Shown here in pieces: positions 1 through 12,038 of a stretch of 64,000 nucleotides of DNA. Every line of letters begins with the position of its first letter. Within the stretch, counting starts at the first letter, position 1. The DNA is from Diplolepis rosae (Eukaryota; Arthropoda; Insecta; Hymenoptera; Diplolepididae), in the NCBI GenBank assembly GCA_030998225.1, contig JAPYXD010000581.1, positions 1 to 64,000 of the forward strand, written 5' to 3'. A program made the position numbers and the translations under genes. The notes under the pieces were generated by a model. That model saw only the letters and a program-made list of their open reading frames with translations, searched no databases and was not told where the DNA came from.

Positions 1-1734
1 ACGTGACATTAGTTTTATGGTGAAATAAATTTTTTCTTACTTCTTTGTGGCCTAATCACAGACATTGAAATCAAAATATAAAAATGCTTTACAGAGCTGA
101 ATTACTTTCTGAATCTAGTAGTTGTTTACAAAGCTAGTTACAAAACTTCACAATTTTGTAATTAAAATCTTGATATAAAACTTTAAGCATTTATTGACCT
201 TGAATTACATTGGGAAATTTGTTGTTTACTGTTCAAATCTTCCTCAATTTTGATTTCATTTAAGCTTATGTTATTTTATTTTTATTACTTGACACATTTA
301 CGGAAGCTATGTGTAATGCGCACTGTGCGTTTCGCCTTTTGTCCACAAATTTTATCATTCTTTTAGATTAGGAATTCATACAAGCATCGCCTGAGTTTCA
401 CACGCTCTTCGCTAGATTAAAATCATGATTATATCGCGTCAGTTTTCATGCATTTCGAGCTCCTTTTTTTTTCAGTGTAGTATAAAGTAAATAAAATACT
501 TGGTTTTTTTGTGCAGAACTAAACGACACTACACTTTAATTCCATTCAATGTTCCTCTTTCTTATTGAGTTTACTAACCTTTATTAGCGCTATTCTAGAA
601 TTAACGCTGGGTTCTCCCACTTCGTCTTCTTCTTGTCCTGTACGTTTATGATCAGAAGTCGTCCCATGCGAACTACTAATCATATATTCTTGAAGTACCA
701 CAAAGTTAGTAACAGTGTAGACGCGGTAGTTTCCAAAAAAATGCTCATAGTCTGTATAGCTTGTAAAGACATAAAGTTAAACTTTCTTGTTTGCATCACG
801 TTTTACACCTGGTCTATGAAGCCATTCACTGTAATTTACATATGAGTTTAAAATAATGGGATATTTTTGAAAAATAGTTGTAATTATATGATATCAAACA
901 TGTCTCTGGCAATTACACATGTATATGATTGATGTAGTAAGTTTCTGAAGTTTGAATGTTAACTATTCTTCTAAATCTACATTTTGTAATTTCAAATAAA
1001 TAAGATTATTATATGTTAATTACTTGAAGTCACCACAACGATCTACTGTTATGCCAAACCATGGTGAAATTAAGCATGCCAAACATAAATGTATATATTT
1101 TTTGCCCCGAAGCATTTGTATAGATACCACAAAATCTTCTTGAGCATGCCGTAAAAATGGAAGTTCTCCTTCATAATATCCCAAACCTATTTTAACTTTA
1201 CTTTCTAACAGTGTTAAGTTTGATTCTGGAACAAAAACAGTGTTTTAAAATTACGAAATCCTTTGGTGTGTAAATAAAAATCGAAACATAATTTGAGTGC
1301 TAAATGATGAAATTCCAGTTTTTAATGAAAAACATTTTGTTCGCTAGATTAATTGAATAAAACCAGGCTCGGGTGAATCCAAACCACATTTTTAATTCGA
1401 ATCAGTACGAATAAATTCAAGGTCGGAATGATTCGGATTGATAAGGAAAAAGTTATCTGTAAGTATCATAAAATATATTGATTACCTAATTCAAGTGTCG
1501 TTGTTATAAATACGCAGAACATAACAGCCATTAATTTATACATTCTGTCAAATTTAAAAAAAACTCTCGACGTAACTATAACTTGTTTACGAAGAATCTT
1601 CTGATTCTGAAAACTCTTTATATATACACATCTGTAGTAATCTAGCTATTGTTTGACAAAAGATTATGAAATTCAATTGTGAACTTGCTACTTTTCTCAA
1701 GTATCAAATTCACTACAAAAATGCATGAAACTGA
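1..1734. other. AT-rich noncoding stretch
   Basis: No convincing coding exon, RNA gene or long repeat was seen on either strand. The short open frames here have no recognisable motif and look like chance frames in AT-rich DNA. Confidence 0.5.
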
Positions 1735-2243
1735 ACCTGAATTTCACCGAAAAATCATTATGAGCGATGAGGCTCATTTTCACCTTGGAGGCTACGTTAT
1801 TAAGCAGAATTCTCTCATTTGGGACAAAATGATTGAATGACCTAAAAATTTTTATTGAAAAGCCTCTCTATCTGCAACATGTAACTGTTTGTTGCGGTTT
1901 TTGGGCAGGAGGGATCGTTTAACCTTATTTTTTTGAAAATGAAGCTCGAGCGGCTGTTTCGGTAACAGGATTGCGCTATCGAACCATGATTAATGAATTT
2001 TTATGGTCAGAATTTGCAAGATATAGATATGGACGACGTTTATTTCCAAAAAAACGGCGCTACGTGCCACAAAAGTGGCGAAACCATCGGTCTATTGCGT
2101 GAAAAGTTTCCAGGCCGAGTGATTTCTCGAAACGGCGATTACAATTGGACGCCGAGATCATGCGATGTAACACCTCTGGACTTTTTTCTTTGGGGTTACG
2201 TGAAAGATAAGGTTTATGCTGATGCTCCTCCCTGCTGGAGGTA
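1735..2243 (+). pseudogene. Tc1/mariner-superfamily transposase fragment (DDE region), degenerate
   Basis: The translation contains the hallmark mariner stretches MSDEAHFHLGGYV near the start and, from 1993, YFQKNGATCHKSGE, LLREKFPGRVISRNGDYNW and SCDVTPLDFFLWGYVKDKVY. These span the catalytic DDE/DDD core. The frame is broken by stops and frameshifts between about 1830 and 1990. The second acidic position (normally FQQDGA) reads QKNGA, so the catalytic aspartate is lost. The helix-turn-helix N-terminus and both inverted repeats are missing. The match ends abruptly at about 2243 where the TCTATCTTTT repeat field begins. The fragment at 43321-43735 belongs to the same family. Dead transposase: high confidence; subfamily not assigned. 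Confidence 0.85.
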
Positions 2244-2665
2244 AAAAGATAGAAATCTCATCCTTTTGAATCATTTTGAATCTTCATTATAGAAAAAGAT
2301 AGAGACACTTTATCCAATTCTATCCCTTTTTCTTTCTAAATTCACGTCTATCTTTTCTCATAACTACTTTTCTATCCACTTCAATCCTTTATCTATCATG
2401 CGTAATCTTCTTCTGTCTCTTCTTCAATATAAATTCACACCTATCTTTCCCAATACTTACTTTTCTATCCCTTACAATCCTTCATCAATCCTCCTTAATT
2501 GTTTTCTATCTCCTAGTCAACCACAATGCACGTCTATCTTTTTCAATCTCTTTTCTATCCCATTCTATTCTGCATCTATTAAAGTCAATCTTTTTTTATC
2601 TCTGTCAATCTAACTTCATGTCTATCTATTTAAATCTTCATTCTCTATCTCATCCTATCGATAAT
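2244..2665. repeat. Degenerate TCTATCTTTTTC-type low-complexity repeat field, left part
   Basis: Irregular reiterations of TCTATCTTTTTCAATCT and TTTTCTATCTCATCC-like words fill this stretch. Open frames are long only because the repeat lacks stops in some frames. The field continues at 3812-5430, so the element at 2666-3811 was inserted into it. Confidence 0.7.
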
Positions 2666-3811
2666 CACGTTCTAATATGTCGTATCCCACATTTGGAAAA
2701 TTTTTCAGGAAACGATAAAAACGTCTTGCTAGCGCAAATAAATAAATGTAAACAAATTTTTGTTTTATACGTTCATAAAAATGCATAAATAATAATGATT
2801 AAAGCAAAAAAAATTATTTAAATAAATTTTATGATATTTATGTGGGTTACGCAAGAAGAAAAAATTAAAATGTATTTTAGCAATAAAATTGATTTACTCG
2901 TTCTATAATTAAATATTGTTTCATCCCATACATAACATTTTTCTCTCTTATTTTGTATTGTTTAATTCATAATTATTATAATATAACATTATTGATACAT
3001 TTTATTTTGACTATCTTTAATATTGCTTAAAACATTTTTTATTTCATTTTAAGTACTCTTAATTTTTTTTTTTTTACTTCAGGTACATTTTCTTGCTGAG
3101 ATTGTTGAAAATTTCTTGTCCTCTTTCGTCTGGTATTATCAAAATTTTTTTTATAATTAATATCATTATCTTCAGGTTTTTTAAATATATTATTAGTACG
3201 CAGTACTTTGCTTTTAACACCAAGATTAACTTGATTAGCTTCTCGTTTCTTACTCTTAGTCTTTTCAGTTACCTTAACTATATTTTTACTCTCGGCTTCC
3301 AAATTTTTTATTGATGGAGATTGGTCAGAGGCAGAGTCAGTATCATCAATATATTTTATATTATCATAGAAGCAGTGTGTATCTCTCAGCAACACTTTTT
3401 TTAATGCCTGTAATTGTTGCCATTTACTTTTAGTTCTTTTTAAGCGATCTACAAACAAAGGTTTCAGCGGATGCTCTAGATTTAATTGAAGTAGTAAGAA
3501 TATTATTTGTAATTACCTTCTTACTCATTTTATTAAATAATTTCTCAAAATAAACTTAAGACTAATCACAAAATAAAAATTGACTGTCACATCGCTGGCG
3601 CTGATTTAACCAATGGATGTGGGATACGACATATTAGAATTCGTGAAAATCGGCATGTGGGATACGACATATTAGATTATTTATTTAAAAATATTAAATA
3701 AACAATTTGACTCACAAGATTTTCATATAAGCTGTAAAACCTTATTATTAATCCATTTTTCAAAAAAAGTCAATTTCTCAAATTTTGTGGGATACGACAT
3801 ATTAGAACGTG
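2666..3811. mobile_element. 1.15-kb TIR element with perfect 26-bp ends and subterminal repeats
   Basis: The two ends are perfect 26-bp inverted repeats starting CACGTTCTAATATGTCGTAT (2666-2691 and 3786-3811). Two further direct copies of the inner part (TGTGGGATACGACATATTAG) lie near the right end at 3618-3638 and 3656-3676, like subterminal transposase-binding sites. It interrupts the surrounding TCTATCTTTT repeat field. No clear target duplication was found. It encodes one lysine-rich frame on the minus strand and no recognisable transposase. Superfamily unknown. Confidence 0.75.
3039..3528 (-). CDS. Lysine-rich protein encoded inside the 26-bp-TIR element
   Basis: An uninterrupted minus-strand frame (3458-3039 from its first internal Met, extending upstream in frame) encodes about 150 residues. 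It begins PLKPLFVDRLKRTKSKW and ends in a Lys/Arg-rich tail (KKKKLRVLKMK). A plausible start is ATGAGTAAGAAG at 3528-3517. It is followed by a GTAATT donor and an AG acceptor before CATCCGCTG at 3473, a 43-nt intron; this model is inferred. No catalytic motif was recognised. The basic, Ser/Asn-rich composition suggests a nucleic-acid-binding or nuclear protein. It could be an element-borne protein or a captured host exon. Function unknown. Confidence 0.35.
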
Positions 3812-4039
3812 GGTATCGCTATGCTTTATCTATCCACGTGAATCTTTTCTTATATCTTTGTCAATCTAAATTCAAGTCTACACTGATAAAAAGGAATGGC
3901 TGTTACAACGATATTTATGATTAATTTAACCTTACCTTATTGCTGGCATAGGTACAGCAATATGAGATTTGTATTTTGACCATCCGAATATAACTGAATA
4001 AATATGAACGAATTAATCATATTATTGGTTGCTATGGAA

Positions 4040-4341
4040 TAGTATATTACATTACAACTGGCGAAACAGAGCGAATGCATGAGTGCGAAGTTTGATCTGC
4101 CCGAGTGAAACGAGGGCTGCAATCACACGAAATGCTTTCGCTGTGTTTTGTTTCGAGTAATGTATACTATTTTTCATAGCAAAACTTTTGAGAATCTGAT
4201 TGGCTGTAACTGTGGAGCGGGACGAAAGTGCGGTTTGCAACCCTACCTTTAAAGTTTCACCCCTAGGGTTGAAAATCGCAGTTTCGTCCCGCTTTACAGG
4301 TACCGAAAATCGGATTTTCAAAAGAGGCGCTATGAAAAAAT
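4040..4341 (+). mobile_element. Palindromic MITE family P, copy 1 (divergent)
   Basis: About 300 bp starting TAGTATATTACATTAC and ending GCTATGAAAA, shared with 52817-53080, 53631-53814 and (inverted) 59860-60137. It has two side-by-side palindromic modules. The outer one runs from TAGTATATTACATTAC to GTAATGTATACTA. The inner one runs from TTTTCATAGC to GCTATGAAAA and encloses a GC-rich hairpin. In this copy the hairpin stem reads GGGACGAAA/TTTCGTCCC instead of GGGTTGAAA/TTTCAACCC (see findings). No protein-coding potential. Confidence 0.8.
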
Positions 4342-5138
4342 GTATTGTTCGCCTTCCCAAATTATATTTCTGATTCGACCAGTTTCACTTACAATATTTT
4401 GATTTCTGTATTCAACATCCTGTGTTGTTCAGAGAGACATATTATTTTATAAATACAATTATAAATTCCCAACCTACAACCGAATGGCTAAAACTCCCGA
4501 ACCATTTCTATCAGTGTATCTTATTCAATCTACCCTTTTCTATCTCATCCTATTCTTTATCTATTCACGTGAATCTTTTTCTATCTTCTTTCCAATCTAG
4601 GTCTATGGCTATCTTTTCCAATCACCTGATCTCTATCTCGTCCAATCCTTCATCAATCCACCTTAATCTTTTTCTATCTCTTCGTACATCTAAATTCACG
4701 TCCATGATTTTCAATCTCCCCTTATCTATCTCATTCTATTCTACATCTATCAGCGTATATATTTTTCTATCTCTTTTTTTATCTTATTTCACGTCCATCT
4801 TCTTCAATTTCCCTTTTTTTATTTCATTATATCCTTCATCTATCAACATCAATCTTTTTCTATCTTCTTTCCAATCTAGTCGATGCCTATCTCTCCCTAT
4901 TACAAATTTTAAACTCTCTCTCTATCTCTCATTATCTCTCCTTACAACAAAAGAAGATCTGTCTACTACTAAGATATTTTATATTCTTTTTCTTCAAGGG
5001 TGGTTATATTTTATGGCCAATGAAGTAATAGTCTTCCCCTATGTAAAATGGACACAATACTTTTTAGAACTGCACTCTTCATTTCGTGGTAAGAATAGAT
5101 ACTGAGTGATATAGAGAGAGATTAAAATTTGCACTATG

Positions 5139-5226
5139 GAAAGATAAATGAGGAATAAAAAAAGATACAAGTGGCCGATCATGAAAGATAAATGAGGAAT
5201 AAAAAAAGATACAAGTGGCCGATCAT
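5139..5226. repeat. 44-bp tandem duplication
   Basis: Two identical 44-bp units (GAAAGATAAATGAGGAATAA...GGCCGATCAT) sit head to tail, with a partial third unit after them. They lie at the edge of the AAAGATAGA repeat field. Confidence 0.85.
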
Positions 5227-5430
5227 GAAAGATAGAGAAATAAATAGAAAACGATAGATACTACTTCAGTCGGCGGATAGACTAAAGGATAGGAAAAGAT
5301 AGATATTACCAGACATAGGGATAAAAAAATATAGATATACCCGGTCACTCTGGATAAGTGCGGCGATAGAAAAAGATATATAGAGTTTTGAAGATGCAAA
5401 GTATAGGTTGGGAGAGATAGAAATGTTCTA

Positions 5431-6908
5431 TCTTATATGAATGATGTTGTTTTTAATTATTAATGGCAAACCTTCTGCTATTGAATAAAATAAAAATCAA
5501 ATGATTTTTCACAAAAAACACACGTTTTTCTTATAAATCAAAATAAAACCTCTAATTGAAAAACCCTGTAGTATGTAAGGTTATTCGGAAAATAATAACT
5601 TAAATAGAATTATGAAACCAAACAGACCTTGTTGGCTTTTTGTTGCCGTGCTCTAAGTAAATTTTACTTAAATTCAATCAATTTCTTTGTTGAATAAAGT
5701 CAGTTAATTATGCTCTTGGATGGAGTGGATTTTATTTTTTATGTCAAATTATTCGTCAACAATCACAAACTTAGAATGCGTGCTTACAAAATACAGTTAG
5801 CGAGAATCATATAAGTTTGAATAATATTTAATGTTGAAACAGTCGATAAAATCTAGACGAAATTAAACAGTTTCTTGAAATCTTATAATGTTATCACAGC
5901 ATTACTAGAGAAAAAAACCTCTACCTACAGAGTGATTCATTCACCTTGGGACATTTTATTTATCATTATGAGCAAAGTATGTAGACGCTAAAACCTAGTA
6001 AAAACCTAGGAAGGAACGAAGAAATAGAAACCAGGAGTTACGGAGTAAGGGATCTACAAGCCATTTTAAAAAAACATGACTACGTCATGCTCGACGCTGA
6101 GTATCGCATTATAAAAAATAATATAAAGGGAGCACACCGTCAATTTTTTAAATCAATTTCAAAGACAGTCATTGAGCAGAATGATTGTACGGCAACTGTT
6201 TGATGTCTAATTCTCTAAAAAAAGCTTTCAATATAGATATATTTTTTGTCAACAAACTATTTGTCAAATCAAAAAATAGCTAACAGAAAAAAGATGTGGA
6301 AAAACATGCCACATAAGATTCAAAGGCTACTTTTCCTTATCCCTAAGAAAGGATCTTTGGATCTCAACTTAAAACGCGAAACCTGTTTGAATAAAATAAG
6401 TATTTACATTTTCTCTAACGTAACAGTATTGCTATTCACTTGTCAGAAAACAATTTTCTTAGATTAAAGAAACAATTGATATAAGGTTAAAAGACAGAAT
6501 TTTTCAGAGTTAAAAGCGGTTTTTTTGATTCTAAGAAACGTTCTTCATTATGAATATAGATCTTCTTCTTTGAATTTAAAAAAATAAATTTTTATAAATT
6601 TTATAAATAGATTCTTTGAATAAAAAAAACATGTTTTCTTCATTCAAAGAATCTATTTTGATTGTTTATAAAAAAATGTTTCTTTAGCAATAATGAAAAG
6701 TATAATGCAACAAAAAAATAAAAAACTGTTGACAAACCTTAAAGTCGAGTTGTGAAATTTCCAAAACTTGAGCGAGTTCCAAGTTTTTGTTGAACTGGTT
6801 TGTTATTGCTCAAAAATGATTAAACATCTTTTTTCAAATTTTGACGAAATTTTAAGATTTATAAACTTGCATCTAAAAGTATAATAAGTTATTGGAAGCA
6901 TTATAAAA
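5431..6908. other. AT-rich noncoding stretch with one short hairpin
   Basis: No coding exon recognised. A small palindrome (ATAGATTCTTTGAAT ... ATTCAAAGAATCTAT) lies at about 6607-6657. Confidence 0.5.
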
Positions 6909-7206
6909 TTGTAACAAAGTTATATAAGTGCCCCTTGGGGACACAGCCCTGCGACCGTAATTCGGGGAAACTCGGCCCGGCATGCCCTGCGGTCACGTGC
7001 CGTCGCCCGTGACTGTCTGCTGGCCCGCGTTCTAGAGCGGAGCGTCGGATTGCCAGTTTTGTTCGTCGGATCCTTGTAAGTGCAAATAAAGAGTTTTAGT
7101 GCGAATACACGCACTTATTTAATATTCCTTTCTCGGCGTCCCCTCCCTCCATTCCCTCAGTGCGCAATCCCGGTCGCAAAATCTTTTTTGCAATACTGTA
7201 CCTTAC
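6909..7206. mobile_element. Possible solo LTR-like sequence
   Basis: A sharply bounded GC-rich 300-bp block in AT-rich DNA begins TGTAAC and ends near TACCTTACA. It has an internal AATAAA signal (in GCAAATAAAGAG, about 7082-7095), as LTRs often do. No flanking target duplication, primer-binding site or polyprotein was found. The 64-codon minus-strand frame across it is not supported as a gene. Weak call. Confidence 0.25.
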
Positions 7207-7224
7207 AAAGAAAACTGTAACCCG

Positions 7225-7915
7225 TATGGAAGAATGTTATAGCGCTGACCAGCGCCAGACCAGACTGTCCGGTTTCTAGTTATGGCGCTGACTATAAGGC
7301 CTGGTCTTGATCTGGCCAGAACTGTAACGTTTTGGAACGATCAGCCGCTAGTCAGCCACTAATTCGCGGTTGGTTAGCCACTAATTGGTGGTCAGTTAAT
7401 AAAGTTTTAGTTGAAAAACCATTTTAATTGAACATTGATCGATTTCGATTAAAAGTCCTAACCTAACAAAATAATTCAATCTTTTCTTATATTCTTCTTT
7501 ATTAGATAGACGAGGTTTGTACTTACCTTTTAATTAAGAAATAGATCACCGTTTGACAAGCAACGTTCCACTTTTCATGCGTTAAAAAATGCAGTCAAGC
7601 TCTGTCTCAGAAACTTTTTACAGTTTATTCGATTTGTCCACACGTTTGAGGAATGAAAACTTTCAATATCACGCACAAAGTCACAACTTAATCTTCGAAA
7701 TTTTTTGAATTGAATTTTTCGAAACTTGTAAAAAAAATTTCCATTTGCCACATACAAACTTTTTTGTCATGGAATGCTGACCAGCGATAGATCTGAGCCA
7801 GACCAGAACTTCCAGACTAGCCAGTCTGGACATCGCCAGACCTAGGCCAGATCAGACATTTCGCAATAACCCAAGTGCGAAATCATAAACGGCCTAACAT
7901 TGACCCAGTAGTGGC
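7225..7915. other. GC-richer repeat-like patches flanking AT-rich DNA
   Basis: Clusters of CAGACC/GGTCTG words (GCTGACCAGCG..., AGCCAGACCAGA) occur at 7235-7330 and again, in a related arrangement, at 7775-7860. They may be the ends of a degenerate inverted-repeat element. The DNA between is AT-rich without a convincing gene. Confidence 0.3.
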
Positions 7916-7950
7916 AAATATGTTGCCGAGACTTGGCCGCCAGTGCTGCG

Positions 7951-8243
7951 CCATTACCGAAATGATATTTTAGGGCTGCACTTGGCCGCCTTCACTTGCC
8001 CGTCACTGACTGCCAGTATTGGCTCGAAATCGACTTATGTTAATGGCCCATTACCGAATTAGTATCTAAGGGCTGCGCATTGCCGCCTTGACTTGCCCCT
8101 CACTGACTGCCAGTATTGGCTCAAAATTGGCATATTTTAATGGCTCATTACCGAATTAATATCTAAGGGCTACACTTGGCGGCCTACACTTGGCCGCCTT
8201 TACTTCCCCGTCACTGGTGGCCAGAATTGGCCTAAAGCTACAT
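7951..8243. repeat. 97-bp tandem repeat, about three copies
   Basis: Units start at CATTACCGA near 7951, 8048 and 8145, giving a constant 97-bp spacing. Each has GGGCTGC...CTTGGCCGCCTT...CACTGACTGCCAG. The third unit has an extra internal partial duplication (CTACACTTGGC twice). Confidence 0.8.
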
Positions 8244-9475
8244 GAAAATAATGACCCAAAAATGGGTGGAAAGTTTATCCGAATTCGGCATTTCCCTATA
8301 ATTGAAAGAAATAAACAAGAAGTTTGAATCAACGTACGTTTTTTCTTAATATAGTTGACATGGTATAAACTTATAAGCTCATTCTGAGGCGTTCCTTTTT
8401 TCCGCCTTCTCTGTCCACTGCTCGGGACAACCGAAATTTTCTTTCCCGACGCCTTTTACTTTTCGTCCAGTTGCGGTGTACTCGAGTTGGACTTCTTTTC
8501 CCATGAAAATAGGCAGACAATTTCGGATACCTTCTGACACGGAAGTGGAGCCTTGAAGCAAGCACTGGATCAAGGATTTCTAAAAACAATACACACTTAT
8601 TACTATCATTATATTCTGTAATTCTAATTATGAATTATAATTGACCGACGTCACAGCAAAAATTGAAACTCGAAGTTTAAAAAAAATATATTTTTATTTT
8701 GATACATCTTGACAAATGAATTTCGAGTTTTAATTTATGCTGCGTTTTCCCGCGTTTTCAAACGCAAATGCCCTTATTGCATCCGTTGGCTCAATTATGC
8801 AATTTTAAATTGAAAGTACTTTACACTTACAAAAGCGCTATTTTTTACAAGATCATCTTTTACGGTCGTATCAAACGTCTTGAAAGTTTCAAAATCACAA
8901 ATAGGCAGTTGAAAATCCAGCTTTTTCTTCTCTTCCTCAATTTTTCCTATGGGTTGTTTCAATACTATTTTTCAGTAATGACGTTGATAACAACTCCATT
9001 CTTTTCTTCAAGTCGTACAAAATACTGTTCTTGGCATTTTTTATCTCTTTTCTTATCATAATAATCATTCTATCCTCCATATCTTTTAAACAATCTTTGA
9101 AATAAGACTGCAGAATTTGTTGAAATCCTGCATAAATAAAAAGTTTTAAATTAAATTTAAGGGCATGTACTACTTAATTACTTACCACATGAGCCATATC
9201 TGTTTCTCCGACTTTCTGTACACAATAATAAATATTTTTCGTTGAAGTGTTGGGAAATGATAAAGAATGTGAAAGCATACGTCTGTCAACTCTTTTTTTT
9301 TGCAGAATTGAAAAAAAAAATTTAGCCATTAAAAAAGGAATAAACGTTTTTTTAATTTGTTAGAAAAATAAGAGCTGACAGTCGTATATTTACATGTTCT
9401 TTGTTATTTCCCAAAGTTTTAGCGAAAATTATTTATTATTATAGACGAAACCCGGAGAAACTTATATAGCTCTTA

Positions 9476-9486
9476 TGTAAGTAATT
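9476..9486. repeat. Target-site duplication, left copy (TGTAAGTAATT)
   Basis: The 11-bp word TGTAAGTAATT occurs here and at 12039-12049, exactly flanking the retrotransposon insertion. Confidence 0.85.
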
Positions 9487-12038
9487 TTTGTTTTATTTTG
9501 TTTTGTTTTGAGGAAGAAAGAAATGCTTTATGCACCGTCAAGGGGAGGCCGTGCCCCTGGTGTGTGGGACTCTGCTGCTCGTGCAGCCCTACCCACTAAA
9601 ACTCCCTCCCTATATCTAGGCTATGGAATCCCACCCCGGAACCGCCGATAGGCATTGCTTCAAGGTGGGGGCCATCTATTGGCATCCTCTGCCTCTCCTT
9701 CTGGCTTCTGGTCTTCTATTGGCTGGCCTCGTCCAGTATGTCCTGCTTTTTCTTCCGCAGGACGTCCCGGACGAAACCAGCGTCTGTCGTCCAATATTCC
9801 CCGCCCTGGAGCATAAGGCCAGTGATGTTGTGAGGCGATATCTGCCCCAGGGCGGACTCCAGGTCGTGGCGCTCTTGCGTGGTCCGGCATCCAGCGGAAA
9901 ACACGGCACATTACCTGACCGAGACGCAGTTGGGCAGCCTCTACATCCCTTGCGGTGATGAGTGCCACCACGTTGTCCGCGTACCCGATAAGGAAGCAGC
10001 TATCAGGCATTTCCATGCGAAGGATCCCGTCATAGGAGGCATTCCATATGTTGAGGCCCAGAATGGAGCCTTGGGCCGCTCCCGCCGTGAGCTCCTTGCG
10101 TCTTGGGCAATCTTCCGTATCATAGACAATGAAACGGTCCATCAAGTAATCTCCGATAATTGGAAGAATATCCCTGGGTATCTGGAAGTCCCACCTCAAA
10201 GTCTGTAGCGCGTCAACCCACCTCATCGAATTGAAGGCATTTTTGACGTCTAGCGTCGCCAAGAGGCACACGGGTCTGGAATAGTGATTAGCCCTCCCCG
10301 TGCTTTTGGCAGCCCTCACTACCTCCAGGAGAGCGTCGACGGTAGACCTACCCACCCGAAAGCCGTATTGCCTCCCGGACAGGTCTCCTGACACTTTTAT
10401 CGCGGCTTGGAGGCGCGGTCTTACCAGCTTCTCCAGGAGTTTCCTGGCAATGTCCAGCATGCTCAGAGGTCTGTAAGACGACGGTAGCCTGCTGGTCCTT
10501 TGCCCTTACCTATCAGCACAAGCCTCGCCTCCTTTCAGCGGAGGTAAAAAACAGCCGCCCTAAGCTAAGAAGTGTACATTCTAAGCAAGAGTTCCGGATG
10601 ACTCCTTGCTACTGCCTTCAGTACTTCAGCCGGAAATCCATCGGAACCCGGAGCCTTCTTGTTCTTTAATGAGTACACAGCTCTTCTGAGTTCCACCAGT
10701 GTGAATGGTGGAGACTCAAGGTCCTCTGGTGTCCATGGATCCTCAGACCGTTTTGGATGAGTGGGAAATAGGGCATCGACAATCCTGTGCATCGCTTCTG
10801 CTTCCATCGGGGCATTCTTAGCCATAGCCCCGAGTTTCCGCATCACGATTTTATACCCCAGACCCCACGGATCGTTGTTCAGATCATCACTCAGTCTGGT
10901 CCAGCATCGGTACTTTCTGGCTTTGATGGCCCGACCTAGGGCTCTTTTCGCCACCAGATATTCGGCTCTTCTCAGGACCGCATTGCAACTCAGGCACTTC
11001 CTTCGGAGCTCCGCAATTTCGTCCGTTCATCAATAAGCAGGAAGTCTGCCATCGTGTATTCTACTCCTCGGTATTGCCTCCGCGGAGGCCTGGTAAATCA
11101 AACGCATTGTCATGCTTGTCACAACTTCTGCCCGCGCAGGAGACGCGGCTCCATCCTCTGTTTCGGCTGGGGTTTGCTGACCGCGTTCTAGGGCCAGATA
11201 CAGCCTCTCGGTGTCCATTTATCTGTCGTTACACCTGGGGGGGGGGGCGCTTTGTGCAGCAGCCCGGGCCCGCATTCCATCACGAACGCGGAACGTGATA
11301 TACTGATGATCGCTGGTCGTAAAGTCCTCGATCACCTGCCAGTTCCGCACATGCGCCGCCAGGCTTTCCGTTTCCAGGGAGACATCCGGAATCTTCTACC
11401 TGTAGCCAGCCCTCCTAAGCGTGGACTTGGAGCCAGAGTTTAGAACCACTAGCCCCAGCCTGGGCACCATGTCCAGGACTCGTCCGCCCCTTGAGTCGGG
11501 CTACCTTTTAACTTACTCGAGAGCCTTGGGGTTAAAATCTCCGGCCACTATCAGCTCCATTTCCATGTCTCTGGCTGCGTCATTCAGAAAATCTAGTTTT
11601 GCCTGGAAGTCGCCTATGCTCTCATATGGTGTGAGGTAGCAGCTGATAATAATTTTCTGACCGCACCTCACCTAGACAAAACCTCTTCCCGACCCGTGGT
11701 GCGACACCAAGTGTCGCCGCGTGTCCGGAATCCAGATGGCTGCGGTACTGAGGACGTTGCAATACCAGCCTGCTTCAGTGCTGTCTCGATACTGTTCGCT
11801 AACGATCACCACGTCCGCGTTCTTCTCGAGACAGATCTGAGCAAGCAGGTCCTGGGCCGTCCTGCTTCCATTCAAATCAACCCTGCAGAACCTTTATTGG
11901 GTGCGGCCGTATTTTGCAAGGGCTTCTCGAAAGACCCTGCAACTGAGGACCCGGCAACGTGCCCCAGTGCGTGACCCGTGCACAGGAGGCACATAGGGCT
12001 GGCTTTGAAGTCAGCCGCTTTGTGCTCCCCGCTGCTCG
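9487..12038 (-). mobile_element. R1-clade non-LTR retrotransposon, 5'-truncated and internally deleted
   Basis: About 2.55 kb on the minus strand, bounded by an 11-bp target duplication. The 3' end is A-rich (plus strand TTTGTTTTATTTTGTTTTG at 9487 onward), as expected for target-primed insertion. Gene order on the minus strand is: zinc-knuckle tail of ORF1 (about 12035-11879), APE endonuclease, reverse transcriptase, C-terminal tail. It is GC-rich against an AT-rich host and sits in an intron of the DUF4806-like gene in the same transcriptional direction. R1 proper inserts in 28S rDNA; this is a dispersed relative. Confidence 0.9.
9716..11877 (-). pseudogene. ORF2 (endonuclease-reverse transcriptase) of the R1-like element, inactivated
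   Basis: Domains in order on the minus strand: APE endonuclease start (MNGSRTAQDLLAQICLEKNA, ADVVIVSEQYRD) at 11875-11672, further endonuclease pieces in shifted frames to about 11250, linker (LRRAVYSLKNKKAPGSDGF) at 10954-10565, RT fingers and palm (GRQYGFRVGRSTVDALLEVV, LDVKNAFNSMRW, TAGAAQGSILG, IGYADNVVALI) at 10460-9960. The catalytic YADD box reads YADN, so polymerase activity should be lost. After the RWM motif the sequence jumps to the ORF2 C-terminus (RHDLESALGQISP, VLRKKKQDILDEASQ, stop at 9716). The thumb and zinc-finger region are therefore deleted. Several frameshifts interrupt the frame. Confidence 0.88.

Larger units (their letters stand above)
3812..5430. repeat. Degenerate TCTATCTTTTTC-type repeat field, right part, with inverted segment
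   Basis: From about 4510 to 4990 the sequence repeats TTTTCTATCTC/ATCTATC words on the plus strand. From about 5100 to 5420 it carries the reverse complement (AAAGATAGA). The 227-codon open frame at 4422-5105 is made of this repeat (Ser/Leu/Phe/Ile only) and is not considered a gene. The field surrounds the MITE at 4040-4341. Confidence 0.6.

Noticed and set aside
4422..5105. 227-codon plus-strand frame
   Set aside because: Made of the TCTATCTTTTTC repeat; Ser/Leu/Phe/Ile low complexity without any motif or splice context.
9623..10208. Plus-strand frames of about 110 codons over the reverse transcriptase
   Set aside because: Antisense shadows of the minus-strand ORF2, whose RT motifs are clear.
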